This document shows positions 34,291 through 47,140 of a stretch of 64,000 bases of DNA, in pieces. The stretch is from NCBI GenBank assembly GCA_947179485.1, contig OX359247.1, forward strand, positions 44,055,131-44,119,130, written 5' to 3'. Source of the stretch: Allacma fusca (lineage: Eukaryota > Arthropoda > Collembola > Symphypleona > Sminthuridae). The translations under genes and the position numbers were made by a program. The notes beneath the pieces are model-generated. The model was not told where the DNA came from and searched no databases. It saw only the letters and a program-made list of their open reading frames with translations. Each line of letters begins with the position of its first letter. Positions within the stretch are counted from its first letter, which is position 1.

Positions 34291-35195
34291 CTCACTTAAA
34301 CTCACATTCAACCTCAAAACTACGTAAGCTTACTAGCACAAAAAGAAACAAAATAAAAACTACCCTCAAATTTACCCCACGTACTCTCCACTCCAACTTG
34401 AATTTGGAGTAAATGCTCTGACTCATCCTAACCCATTGAACAAAACCTACTGCTGTGTATGCACATCTGAACATATCCATTGAAACACATTAACATGAGG
34501 GACGTTCCTGAGAAATTCGCTAGAAAAGGGAAGGCATAAGGTTGCATAATAGGATCCATAGGAAGCAATATGCTGTTCCAGCCCGAGCGCTCAATATATC
34601 TTCCCCCTGGTAACTTGTGTGTGACAAGATAAGGATAATCTAAAGTACTTTTTTATACTCTCTTCTCTTTGCCGGGGAAAAACTTAACATATGAGGACAA
34701 GAGGGGAAGGGAATTCGGAGAAAGTCTGGTGAAAGTGGGGAAGTTTCCCAGTCCCAAGATTGGTTCCTCTTCATCCTCAATGTGTTAGCTTAAGAGAGCA
34801 AGCATCGCCCGAATCTTCATCAGTCTTCCCAGTAAGCTTTCACCAGGGTCAAAGTGCTCCGTCTGTCATACATGTATATAATACAAATACGGACGTACGT
34901 ATATCTACACATGTCCGTACATATACACTTATAACAGCTCCAGGAAAAAAAGCCCCTGGAAATGACGCGAGTCTCTTATCCAACTTTCTCCTTACTTTTG
35001 TAATTTACTCCTTTCAACAATTTTTTTCTCCTCATTCGTTACGTTTGATTTTCCCCTACAATTTTTTTACTTCCGTTTTATTCCCTTGCCCTAATTTTTT
35101 TATCCAGCTCTTAATTTTTAACTATCTGTCAAGTCTGGGATTCAACGAAGCAAGAGGAGCTAACCACAAAATAAAATCAACAGAAACTTTCCCCT
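34291..35195. other. Unannotated DNA
   Basis: The 145-codon frame at 34760-35197 is rich in F, S and P and ends at the edge of the next repeat. It has no domain I recognise. I do not support it as a gene. Confidence 0.35.
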
Positions 35196-35605
35196 AAAAA
35201 TTTCACAAAAAGTTTGCAAAAAATTTCACACAATTTTTGCAAAAAATTCCACAAAATTGTTGCAAAAAATTCCACAAAATTGTTGCAAAAAATTCCACAC
35301 AATTTTTGCAAAAAATTCCACAAAATTGTTGCAAAAAATTCCACAAAACTGTTGCAAAAAATTCCACAAAATTGTTGCAAAAAATTCCACAAAATTGTTG
35401 CAAAAAATTCCACAAAATTGTTGCAAAATATTCCATACAATTGTTGCAAAATATTCCATACAATTGTTGCAAAAAATTCCACAAAATTGTTGCAAAATAT
35501 TCCATACAATTTTTGCACAAAATGCCACAAAATTGTTGCAAAATATTCCACAAAATGTTTGCAAAAAATTTCACAAAGTTTTTTCAAAAAATTTTATTTC
35601 CCAGG
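35196..35605 (+). repeat. 23-bp TTCCACAAAATTGTTGCAAA minisatellite, stop-free on both strands
   Basis: About eighteen copies of a 23-bp unit contain TTCCACAAAATTGTTGC followed by a run of A. Because 23 is not a multiple of three, each frame cycles through all three readings. Even so, the unit contains no stop in any reading on either strand. This gives overlapping frames of 112-136 codons on both strands, which are not genes. Confidence 0.95.
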
Positions 35606-36640
35606 AAATTTATTTTAACCTCACAAAATGCACTTTGAGAATATAATCCTTGCAATTCATTTCCAATTAACTTTCATTTTTTAAATTTCCCAGTAAAACT
35701 TTTTTGGAAAGCTTGTGGGCAAAAATCGTGAAACTCATTCGATGTTCATTTAGAAAATTTTGAGGGAAATATTTTTTTAAATTCCCAAAAATCTTTTTCG
35801 GTATTTGTAGGAAAGGGAATTTTTTTTTATTTCCAGCATTCGTTGTGGTACCATGTTGAGTGGGATATTTGATGGGTGAGAAAGCACGGGCGAAATGGAA
35901 TAGACAGAGATAGTTGGTTTGAGATGTGATCGTCAATCAAGTCGGCGCCCGAAGTTCTGCACATTAACATACAAGGGATATCTGTACAAGATGAATGCCG
36001 CTCTTATCAAACCGTACAGTAGAGTCTGTGTATGGGTGCAGCCCTCAAATTTTTAACAGATGACTGTTACTGGGGGTGGGAGCTTTTGGAGCAGTAACGC
36101 TTAGCATTGTGGTAAAGGGGGATTGCTAGGCTGTAAATAGGACGGAGTCCTTTAGGGAGAAAGCACTGTAGTTCAGAGACTATTTCCAGGGCTCTTTCCC
36201 TCTCACTCTTTTCCCATTGGCCCCAATATGTACTAATGTTGAGGAAAGGGGCAAATTTTTAACACGCTGTTATCCTCATCTCTTGGCTTTCCCCTATAGG
36301 ATTATATGTGTGGAACAAAATACGTGTAGCTCTTTGAAAACTAGACGGGGACTTCCGCTGGGATATTACAAACATCTAGGGCCTGGCACTCCCTGGGTCT
36401 GCTCACGTAAATCCGACTGTAAATACAAATCATGCCTCCGTCACTCTTGGTGTGGATGAGTGGTGGGAAAATTCAATTTTTTTATTCTCGGTCCTTTCAC
36501 TGTATAAAATCTTCAGCCTCAGTCCATAGCCTTGTATTAAAGAACCATACATTCATTTGGAGGGTGTTGGGAAATTTTTTTATTGGGCGCCATCAAAATG
36601 CGATCTTCAAATTTTTAATTTTCCAAAATTTAACAAAAAC
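35606..36640. other. Unannotated DNA
   Basis: Frames at 35667-35936 (minus) and 36217-36459 (plus) are short and lack recognisable domains. No RNA gene or transposon is seen. Confidence 0.4.
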
Positions 36641-37110
36641 TGCAAGATTTTTGCTTTGCAAAAATCTGCAAAATCCTGCTAATTCTGCAAAATCCTGCAA
36701 ATTCTGCAAAATCCTGCAAATTCTGCAAAATCCTGCAAATTCTGCAAAATCCTGCAAATTCTGCAAAATCCTGCAAATTCTGCAAAATCCTGCAAATTCT
36801 GCAAAATCCTGCAAAATCCTGCAAATTTCTGTTAAATCCTGCTAAATTCTGTAAAATCCTGCAAATCCTGCTAAATTCTGTAAAATCTTGCAAAATTCTG
36901 AAAAATCCTGCAAAATTCTGTAAAATTCTGCAAAATTCTGTAAAATGCTGCAAAATTCTGCAAAATGCTGCGAAATGCTTTAAAATGCTGTAAAATGATG
37001 CAAAATTCTGTAACATTCTGTAAAATGATGCAAAATGCTGCGAAATGCTTTAAAATGCTGTAAAGTTCTGCAAAATTCTGTAACATTCTATAAAATTCTG
37101 CAAAAATTAA
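36641..37110 (+). repeat. AATCCTGCAAATTCTGCA minisatellite (18 bp, decaying to ~10-12 bp)
   Basis: The left part (about 36660-36820) has an 18-bp unit, AATCCTGCAAATTCTGCA. To the right the words become AAATTCTGTAAAATGCTGCA-like with a shorter, irregular spacing. The open frames of 73-137 codons encode simple repeats such as ILQNPANSAKSC and are not genes. Confidence 0.92.
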
Positions 37111-38215
37111 AAACGTTTGTACTTGTTATGTTTGACCCCTGAGGAATAATTAACGGAAGTTATATTCTGAACTGGGTTCTGTACTCACATAATTATATTT
37201 TGGGGAAACTAACTCCTATGACATGTGGATTATGAAATCTTAGATAGTTATTTGTACTGTGATTTTATACGAGTCATGTAGATATAGGGAAGAAGGGGAA
37301 ATGATTTGGAGCACCCTTGGGAATTACGTGTTAGGAAATCTACACATAGGTATTTACATATGTGAATGGATAAAATCCCGCAAGGGCTTTTCCCAGAGAA
37401 AATGATATTTATAGAGAGGAGAGAGGAAAAAGTGGGGAAAATTTATCATTTCCCTGGATTTACAATTTTTGGGGTTGGAGCGCGCCTTCCAATCTTCCCG
37501 CCCAAGTGTCCTGTACATGAGGATTATAGGAAAATATCACACTTTTTTTCATGTCCTGGAACAAGGAAAACGTGTCCTCTGAACATCAAAGGGAATGATT
37601 GAGATGACGCGGGAGATTCAATTTTGCATACCAATTCCCTCACTTTACCTTCCGCACAAATTCCTCCCCATAAACCAGGCATGAATAACATTTGCGGGCT
37701 TGTACGAGTTTCGACACGAACATGTATGAATGTACGAGGAGTACATACGGCGAGGCGTTAGAAATGTCCTTACAATGTCTCTAGTGTTTTTTATTTTCAG
37801 CCAGACATTTATATGTATAGGAATAAAATCAAGCGAAGGGAGAGAAATGTGGACAGGGAAATGGGAAACATACATGACATTCTTTTCCAGTAAAAACGTT
37901 TTCAAAGGAATTCAAAGAAATCCGAGGATTTTCGGACATTTTTCCTTGACTCTACTTTGTTGTAAACATCCAACGTCTTTCAGGATAGGACAATTCTGAA
38001 ATTAAAACAGTACTTTCTGCCTCGGAAGTATTTCTGCAACAGCCGAGACAAATTTCTAAAGTTCAGACATTTCCAGGAACAAGATTTTTTTTAAACAAAA
38101 CTGGGCAAATTAAGAACTTGGGGAGAAAATCCTTAAAATAAAATAAAATTAAAATACATGTAAAACTTGATATTTGCAGGGGAAATCGACTAATCATTGT
38201 GAAAAACATGAATTG
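37111..38215. other. Unannotated DNA
   Basis: Short frames on both strands at 37366-37999 have no recognisable domain. No other feature is seen. Confidence 0.4.
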
Positions 38216-39115
38216 AAGACATGATTTACAAAATTAAGGGTAAAATTTAAAAGTTAAGGGCAAAATGTAAAAATTAAGGGTAAAATTGCAAAATATGGGA
38301 CAAAATTTAAAAATTAAGGGCAAAATGTAAAAATTAAGGACAAAATGTAAAAATTAAGGACAAAATGTAAAAATTAAGGATCAAATGTAAAAATTTAGGG
38401 CGAAATGTAAAAATTAAGGGTAAAATTCAAAAATTAAGGGTAAAATTCAAAAATTAAGGGTAAAATTCAAAAATTAGGGTAAAATTTAAAACTTAAGGGT
38501 ACAGTATAAAAATTAGGGTAGCATTTGTAAATTAAGGGTAAAATTGAAAAATTTAAATTATAAAGTGTAAAAATTAAGAGTCAAGTTTGGAAATTAGGGG
38601 TAAAATTGAAAATTAGGTGTAGAATTTGAAAATTAGGGGTAAAATTTGAAAATTAGGGGTAAAATTTGAAAATTAGGGGTAAAATTTGAAAATTAGGGGT
38701 AAAATTTGAAAATTAGGGGTAAAATTTGAAAATTAGGGGTAAAATTTGAAAATTAGGGGTAAAATTTGAAAATTAGGGGTAAAATTTGAAAATTAGGGGT
38801 AAAATTTGAAAATTAGGGGTAAAATTTGAAAATTAGGGGTAAAATTTGAAAATTATTGGTAAAATTTGGAAATTAGGGGTAAAGTTTGAAAATCAGTGTA
38901 ATATTTGTAAATTAAGAGTAGCGTTTGTAAATTAAGCATAACATTTGAATATTAAAGGTGAATTTAAACATTAAAGGTAAAATTGATATTAAAATTTAAA
39001 AAAATATTTAAATTAAGGGCAAAGTATTAAAATTATAAAACAAAATTTGAAAATTAGTGGTAAAATTTTGAAATTAAGAGTCATATTTAAAATTTACAGG
39101 TGAATTTTAAAAATT
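38216..39115 (+). repeat. 20-bp AAAATTTGAAAATTAGGGGT minisatellite
   Basis: The left part (38225-38560) has AAAATGTAAAAATTAAGGG units of 18-20 bp. From about 38630 to 38880 there are about a dozen almost identical 20-bp units, AAAATTTGAAAATTAGGGGT, in exact register. The right part decays to about 39115. The homogeneous core inside diverged edges suggests recent expansion. Unlike other arrays it is rich in stops, so no long frame arises. Confidence 0.95.
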
Positions 39116-40644
39116 CATGAAAAAGACTACCAAAATTAAAGGTAAGTTTTAAAAAGTGAGAGCAGACTCAACAAGTAAAGATGACGTAAATAATAAATTA
39201 TAACAATGCAAAAAACGAAAACTTTCAAATAATTTTCACCCATTACTACATAAAAAAATAAACTTTCATAAAATGTTTGATAAATTGTTTAGAAAAAGTT
39301 ACTAAAACTATTTTAAAAGACTGACGGAACTCCTTGTAAAAATGCAAAGAAAATTTCAAATGATTAAGAAAAACTTTGTTAAAAATTGGGAGAAAAGTTG
39401 AGGTCAAAGACAAAAAATTTCCTTACTATGAGAAAATATTGCTGCAGTGCAGAAATGGTTAATTACAGGATTATTTCTCTCTTGAGGAAACAAGGAGCGG
39501 AGGATTTGAGAGGGGAAAATGAGAAAAGTTGAGAGAACGGAGTAGAAAAGAGCAGACTGGAATAATTACATCCATGTATCCTCACATACCCATAGAGAGA
39601 GAGAGAGAGAGAGACAAATTCAATGGTAAGGAAGTGTGAAGGAAGAGAGACTTGTGAATGTCGGTCGTAGATTAATTCCATAAGGCTCGGCCTTGTATGA
39701 CGGAGACGGAGGAGAAAAGAGACGGAGCAAAAGGGAACACGTTAATTTATCGTCATGCCAAAGTGAAAACTAAGCTTTATTCCTTGTAAGAGCTCAACGG
39801 CATTTCTTATGGGTTCCACTTGAAAGCCCAGTTAGGGCTCTTCCACAAATTGCGTCACGTGGGACGTAACTCTTGACGAGCCCCTTAAAAATCCAAAACC
39901 CTCGGTCCATTTGCCAATCAGTTATTTACGACTGAGTCTTCCTATGAATTAATTCCCAGACCTTGGATTTACGACCCCCAATTTTTTTTATTTTTGGCGC
40001 CTTCCGTTCAATTACCATTGTGAATTAGCACATGACATTTTGACAGGGATTGAATCCCTGAATGAAATTTCCGCTGACGTTTGGCCCCACGCTTCAAATC
40101 CAACTAAAGCTTTTGAATTTATGCAAAACTAATTTTTCTCTTTTGCCAAGACAATTCCATTGAAAACAAATGGGGAGAAATTAAGTGGCGTCAAGGTATG
40201 TAAAATTTTTGCCAAAAAAATTAAGGAAAAAGCGCCAAAGGCCAGATCAAATTTTGCCTAAGGAATTACGTGCCAGGACATAGCAGGGGAGTGAAATTTA
40301 AGGAAATAGATACTGAAATAAATAAAATATGTGATTGGATTTTATTTTTTGGGGTGTATTTTTAGAGAATATAATTATTTTGAGGGTGAGAGAGAGAAAG
40401 AGGGAAGAGGAGATAAATCTGGAGTGGTTTGTTGGCCAAGTGTGAAGCGTGGCAAAATCCCTGTCTTTGAGGAATGTGTTTCTCCGCACTTCTTAGGACT
40501 TGGTAATGAGGACGAGTGTGTGGCTCTCTCATAGACTCTTTCCCTACATAATTTATTCCCTCATGTTATTTTAATGGCCAAAATACATGTCAAAGGGAAG
40601 GGGAAGGCTGGCGATAAGCACCTGTGGGACTTCCTTCAAAATTG
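39116..40644. other. Unannotated DNA with a GA microsatellite
   Basis: A GA dinucleotide tract lies at 39594-39614. Frames at 39463-39681 and 40298-40534 have no recognisable domain. I see no gene. Confidence 0.4.
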
Positions 40645-40986
40645 ATATCGTCGCTGAAGAGGCAAAATGGACTAAGTGCAATTTCGACTAGAAGCAAAAT
40701 GGTCTACATGCCTTTTTCCTTAAAGGCAAAATGGAATAGTTGCAAGCTTTCCTGAAAGCAAAATGGACTACATGCAGTTTTCACTAAAAGCAAAATGGTC
40801 TACATGCGTGTATACTTTCATAATGTATGTAGACCATTTTGCTTTTAGACGAAATTGTACTTATTCCATTTTGCTTTTAAAACTTGATGCATCTATTCCA
40901 TTTTGCATTTAGTAAAACTGCATGTAGACCATTTTGATTTTAATCGAAATTGCACTTAGTCCATTTTGCCTCTTCAGCGACGATAT
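40645..40986. mobile_element. Foldback element: mirrored arms of 32-bp tandem repeats
   Basis: The element starts ATATCGTCGCTGAAGAGG and ends with its complement, so it is a nearly perfect inverted repeat over 342 bp centred near 40815. In the left arm, CAAAATGG recurs at 40663, 40695, 40727, 40759 and 40791, an exact 32-bp period. In the right arm, CCATTTTG recurs at 40834, 40866, 40898, 40929 and 40961, matching the mirror positions to within one base. The arms thus hold five tandem units each, around a short central segment. Arms built of short tandem repeats are the hallmark of foldback transposons. No transposase and no clear target duplication are seen. A transcript would form a long hairpin. 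Confidence 0.88.
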
Positions 40987-41380
40987 GCTCCCTATGCTTT
41001 CAAATCCAGTGAGACATCCCATCAGGAAGGCATATGAGTTTGGGTCAAGTCCAAACTTCAACTTTAATTTTCCAATCAAAATTCAAGTAGTTATTGATTG
41101 GGACAATTTTTCTAGATTTTTGCCTTGGTTTTCGTGGCTTTGGTATTTTTGAGTCAAGTGATTATTTGGAGATGAACTTGAGTTTGCTTTTTTCGAAATT
41201 TGAGGTGAAATTCATGTGAAGGGCATTCTTTGCTAAAGCATTAGCAAGCTGAAACTTGACTTATTGTATATCCATGTTGGAGTAAGTATTTCAGAAGTTA
41301 TAGCTACACTTGGCGTAAACTTGAATATTGGAGTAAGCATTTCTTTGAACTTATTTTTGAATTTTGAAACTCAGGGTGAT
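40987..41380. other. Unannotated DNA
   Basis: AT-rich, grading into TTGACTT phrases towards the next array. Nothing else is seen. Confidence 0.4.
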
Positions 41381-42065
41381 TACAGACCAACAATTAGCTT
41401 GAAGTAATAACTTGACATTTCATACTTGACCTGGACTTGACCTTCACTTGACAGGCACTTCCTCTTTACTGTTTTGTACATGATTTGAACTTGCTCTGTA
41501 TTTATTACATAGATGCCATACGCTTGATTCAGACTTGACCTGCGCTTGACACGAACTTGATCTGCACTTGACATGCAATTCACCTAAACTTAAACTTGAA
41601 CCGAGCTGGATCTATACTTGACGTTGAATTCACCTTAACTTAAACTTGACCTACACTTGACCCGAACTTGATGTATACTTGAAGTTGAATTCACCCGAAC
41701 TTGATCTATAATTGACCTGCACTTGACCCGAACTTGATCTATAATTGACCTGCACTTGACCCGAACTTGATCTATACTTCACACGAACTTGGTCTAAACT
41801 TGACCTGCACTTCACACGAACTTGGGCAAAACTTGACCTGCACTTCACATGAACTTGATCTAAACTTGACCTGCACTTCACCCCAATTTGATCTAAACTT
41901 GACACGACTTTGATTCTGAATTCACCTGCACTTCATCCTGATGTATCCAAACTTCACCCGAACTCGATTCAAACTTCACCCAAACTTGATCCAAACGTCA
42001 CCCAAACTTGATCCAAACGTCACCTGAACTTGATCCAAACTTCAAAAGAACTAGATCCAAAGTTC
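41381..42065 (+). repeat. 33-bp CACTTGACCCGAACTTGATC minisatellite
   Basis: A 33-bp unit joins CACTTGACCCGAACTTGATC and TATAATTGACCTG. It is clearest at 41690-41890, with variants such as CTTCACACGAACTTG, and decays to AACTTGATCCAAACGTCACC at the right end. The minus-strand frame at 41651-41905 reads it as an 11-residue SSSGQVQVNYR repeat and is not a gene. Confidence 0.9.
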
Positions 42066-45000
42066 ACCCAAGTTCAAAGCAGACATGATCTACTGTTGAA
42101 CAGTACCTGTCCTGAACCTGCCTCCAACTTCCCAGGCACAACTCAGCCCTAAAGTCGCAAACAAAAAAAAGTGACCAAAAAAACACATGATTTTTTATGA
42201 ATTCAATTGAAAATCTGGCTTGAATTGATTTTCTCGGCTGCCTCAGGTTTGGGTCAATTTTTCTTATACAAACATCAAAGCTAGCTCTGCCACTTATATT
42301 CCCACAATATTCCTGGTTCATTGGCTCGTGAGACTTTCTCAAAGGAGGTGAAAAAATCACCTGGTCCTGTCAGTTACGTGGCTTTTTATCCAAGACGTCC
42401 TCATACATGTCACTTCCAAAGGTTAATTTAATGTGAAAATTGAAATGGTTCTTCCAGAGACCATTGCTCACTCAAATCTTTTTCAGGGTATTTTTTTTGC
42501 TCGAATTTATTTTTGGGTGATAGGAATTTTTCCTTTGCCAACATAACCAGACATAAGGGAAGATTCCTTAATTGAAGCAAAGTGTGAAATGCTCTGGCAC
42601 TCCTAAATTTAAACTTGTATCAGGGCAGGTTCATTTCATGTAAATAACCTCAGGTGTCTATTTCCTCGCTATTGAGCTTAAATGAACGTGGGAGAAGATG
42701 TTTTTGGCAAATACCCCGATTTAAATGCCCGCAATTTATCATCTTTTCTAAGGGAGCCCTAATAAAATTCTAGATACGCATTTCAGCTTAAAAACCCTAA
42801 ATTCTGTTTAAAATTTTCATGCAAACGTTTATAGCATAAAAACTAATATTACTCCCCAAATACTTAATAGTACATTGAGTGGCGTAAAACTTCCAAAAAA
42901 TTTATCCAGGTTTTGTTTTAAAAGCTCGAAATTTTAAACAGCTTCTGCCCCTATTGGGATTTTCGTCTACAAAAACAGAAGTTTTGCTTGCACTAAAAAC
43001 ATTTAAATTCTTCTGGCTGATTTGACATTTATTTGAAAATAATTTGAATTTCCCACCATAATTCAAAAATTCCCTCTTCTAAACCCCCCGAATTTTAAAT
43101 TACAATCTGAATTTTAGTGCGCGTTAGCCCCAAAATTTGGTTCAAAATTTTTCTAAATTCCAATGAATTTTTCCCTAAAGAAAGATTCGCCAAAAGAATC
43201 AATAGTAAATAAACCTGGTGAATTAGGAATCACACATTGGCGCCAAAGTCCAAATAAAATTTGAATTATTACGAAAAATTTCCCGCCCACAAATAATTAT
43301 TCACTCTAAAAATAAATCCCCACATACATACATATATACATAGATACGTATACCTGGCCCTCCGAAAATTCTCCATTCTCCTCATTCCATACCTAATAAG
43401 AGTCTCATTAAATTTAATTTATTTGAAAAACCCGCCTCTGCGAGTGAACTCTAAATCCAAGGCTTCACCTCCCAGAAGTGACAATGTCACCTTTCCCGCC
43501 TTTTACAAAAGAGATTTAAAACCTCAGTAAAAATTTTTTTTCGCAGGAGAAAAAATTTACGCAGAGGAACTTTGGTCGTAAATCCCTCCGGAATTCATCT
43601 GCGGGAAGGGGAAAAAAACTGTCCGAGATACGAATGAGGTGCTGATATTAAAACATTCAAAATAGTTGGCTCTGCAAAAGGGAGAAGAGGAAAAAAAATA
43701 AAGGAAAAGTATGCGCCAACGATCCCTTATGCCTTTTTAATGGTACTATTTACTCCCATTGAGATAATAATAATACTCTCAAAACAGCCCGACTGGCTTG
43801 TGAACAGAGTACCACAAAACATTTCCCTCCCTGGACCTTAACCCAGTCCTATTTTCAATATTACAAATCCTGGATTCCATTTTCCATAAAATACCCCGAA
43901 AATTCAGTAAAATTTTAAAATAAAATTTTGTCTGAAAAATATTTCCTCCCTACGAAATAATACGATCAGAGAATAAGCGCAAAATTAATTTTGGACAGGG
44001 TTCGCTCAGAATGTTTTCTCAGCCCCAGTTCAAGAGATTAAATGTCCTATTGTTAAAAGTGGGGAGCTATGAATGACACAACGCTTGTATTCCCTACTCA
44101 ATCCTCAATTTACACATGTCATTTGTAATGCAGGAGAGGGAATTCTCCTTAAGAAAGCCACACAATGGGGAAATGCAATGTGAATGTAAATCCCCTCCAC
44201 ACGACAAATACCAACAAACGGAAGGGAAGCACGCAGGGAAATAAAGTCCAGGTTTGGGGTTCCAACCTCCCTCAAAATAAAATTTAAGGTTTTAAAATCC
44301 TCCGAAACATTTCTATGAAAAGTGTTTTTCAATTTCCAGAAAATCCTCTTTATAACGGCGCCCCCCTTAAATTCTCTGAAAAAAAAACAATTACATTGAA
44401 ATTGACCCCCTTAAATTTAGCGTAATATCTCCAAGGAAAATATTTTTTTTTAAAACATGTGATTTACCATAATGTTAATTTTTCACTGTACGCTTCTCCC
44501 ATATCCTCCAGAATTGCTCCTAATGGGAAAAAAGTTCCGCCAAATCCCACATCATCTCCCGCATCCCAACTCTCCTGCCCAAGTACATATGGGAGTGAGT
44601 GTGTAACCCTTGAGTTTACTGTGCCTTTTACATTGGGATTACAAGACAGCTTTTAGAACGGGGCTCAACCCTCTATTGACTTCAGTGTGCTTTCAGATGC
44701 GGACTGCATCGCACGCAACCGAAACCAGCTGCTCTCCCCGTAAAAGTCCCAGAAAACCAGAAAATATTTTCCTCTCTTTCAAAATACACTTGCCCCATTG
44801 GACTTCCCAAGGAACCTTTCAAGGTGCCTGAAATTTCTCACAAGACAATTCTGGTGCGGCGTTGAACTCTGGAAAATTTCCAATATGGAATAAACCTCAA
44901 AATCCCTTACGAGTGCCATTTCACAAAATCGACAAGTTTTACAATATTTTTCCTCCGTCAACTTGTAGCCTTTGAATGCGGTGAAAAGTGGGTCGGACAG

Positions 45001-47140
45001 GTCCCGGCGGGATTCCATCCTTTTTTTGTTCATTTTTTCCCCTTTCCTTTCCCCATCTTTCTTCCGATTCTTCATCCATCCTCCCCATTATTCTCCTCTC
45101 CAGAAAGAAAAAAAAAACCTCATGGAAAACAAGCTCAAAAAAAACTGAGGAAAAATAGTGTCAAATCTCAACCTTTCATGTGCCAAAATTTTCAAGTCAA
45201 ATTAGTCCAGTCCTGGGATGATATTTTCCAAAATTTGTCAAAATCTTACTAAAATCCAATTTTAGAGAAACCATAAAATCTTAAAAATTTACTGCCCAAA
45301 ATCTACCAACATTTTAAGTGTGGCGTCCAATTTTGCAAAAATAATTGCGAATTTGCCCAAAAATCATACAAATTTCCCATAAAAACTTTGAGTGGCGTTG
45401 AAGTTCAAAACTTTTATTGCGAACTTGGCAGAGAACCTGTAACGTGCAAATATCCCAGAAAACGCCCGCAATTTGCCAAAAATTCTACGACGAAAAAAAT
45501 TCTGCATAAATCTTGAAACGGGGGAAAATTTCAGAAAATTACCACAAGTGAAAAAACTTGAAAATTTGCAATACTTCGTTTGCAACATTCGGGGTAAATT
45601 TGCAAAATTCAGAACAAAATACCATAAGAGCCCTCAAATCAGAAAATTTTTCCTGGAAACCTTTGAAAATTTAAACCCAATTTTGGATTCAAAACTCGCC
45701 TCCTAGCTCAATTCCTTGAGATCTTTCGGGTCTTTTGATCTCCCCTATTAAAAAAACATCCACTGAGGAAATCAGGCCTGTTACCTTAGAAAAAATTGCT
45801 CAAAAGGCGGGAAGGAGAGGAAAAATTGGAAACATAGAACTTACTTGCCATCACACCAGTCCCCATAATAAATCAAAGGCTACCGGAAAGTGTCGGTTGT
45901 GGAAGTTTGATTTAAATTGTGTACTCAACAAACCAATTTGTTTTCCACCAAAACACATCCCTATAAAAACACATTAGAGCTACACACCCCCATATGAATA
46001 ATTTATATGGGGCAAAATCCCTAAAGAAAATAGTGCTGATATAGTGTGCGTGGGAAATTGGCTTTAAAAAAGCACGTCTCGAGTGGTACACACAAATTCC
46101 TTCCACATCCCTCCCTAAAAACTACATACAGCGGAACAAATTACGTCTGGGAATAAATTGATTAATTTCTGGAAGAAGGCGGAAAAAAACACAAGAGCAA
46201 GAGGGGGGAGGGGAAATCCCCGTATAAAAAAACAAGCTTTTAATTAAACCTTAAAATCCGAAGAAAAAAAAATTATAGTGCCGTACAGAATTGAAATAAG
46301 CCTCACGTGTGTCTTTTTCCCTTGCATTTTTCCCAATGTGTAAAATATGTGCTTGCTCTGAGGTTGAGTATTTGGGAGCATATGCAAATTCCTACTTTTC
46401 AATATAATAATAGCCACAGAGCAGCTTAATCCTATTACAAGCCAAAATAGAGGCTGAACGCTAAAGAGTCCATGTATGTTTGTGCACTTTACGATTTAAT
46501 TTCACGCTAGAAATAAATAAATGCCGAGTGGAGAGTTCCAACGAGGGGGAAAAAATTTCAGTACATACTTTGGGAGGGACGTGTATTTGTGAGTGTGTGT
46601 GTGTGTGTGTGTGTATGTGACTGTGTCTGTGTGTTTCCACATTCTTTTTTAACTACCGTTCATTCTACTACTACTCACTGGAAATTGTAAAACAATCCTG
46701 TGTGGAAATACAGACAGAGCCCAACTTTGCCAGCCACGTTTGAGAGGTGTAAAATTAAAAAGAGTGCGAGACTCATTTGTCTCGGAAAATTTTTAGCGGA
46801 GTTGAGAAACACGCTCAATGGGCCTATAACATTTATTTACATGCATTTTCCCCCAGTTATATTACTCACTCTGTAAAACTTTAAAGTTTTAAGATTCTCT
46901 TGAGATTAACTTTTGTTTTTTGCCGCATTGCTTTTATGCTCCGTGACTCTTTTTTCTCTCTCTCTCCAATTCAATGCATATCAATGGTCACAATTTTAAT
47001 TACAAGTTCTCTGCAAAAAAAAATTACTTCAGCAAAGGGCCAGATTTCTGTAATCATGTGTGTGAAAATCGATTCTTTATGGGCGGGAAAACGTTTGAGG
47101 GACTCTTGTTCAAATTTGATGGACATTACTGAACATTTGT
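42066..47140. other. Large unannotated AT-rich region
   Basis: About 5 kb without a defensible gene. Features are an ACATACATAC tract near 43323, a TG microsatellite at 46591-46614, and recurring GAGTGGCGT-type motifs (42877-42885, 45320-45326 and 45390-45398). Short frames occur on both strands, none with a recognisable domain. Composition and the presence of a possible exon further right fit intronic or intergenic DNA. Confidence 0.4.

Noticed and set aside
35177-35646. Six frames of 112-136 codons on both strands
   Set aside because: They are stop-free readings of the 23-bp minisatellite, each giving the same cycling peptide.
36432-37086. Frames encoding ILQNPANSAKSC or FAEFAGFCRICR repeats
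   Set aside because: They follow from the AATCCTGCAAATTCTGCA array, with both strands open over the same DNA.
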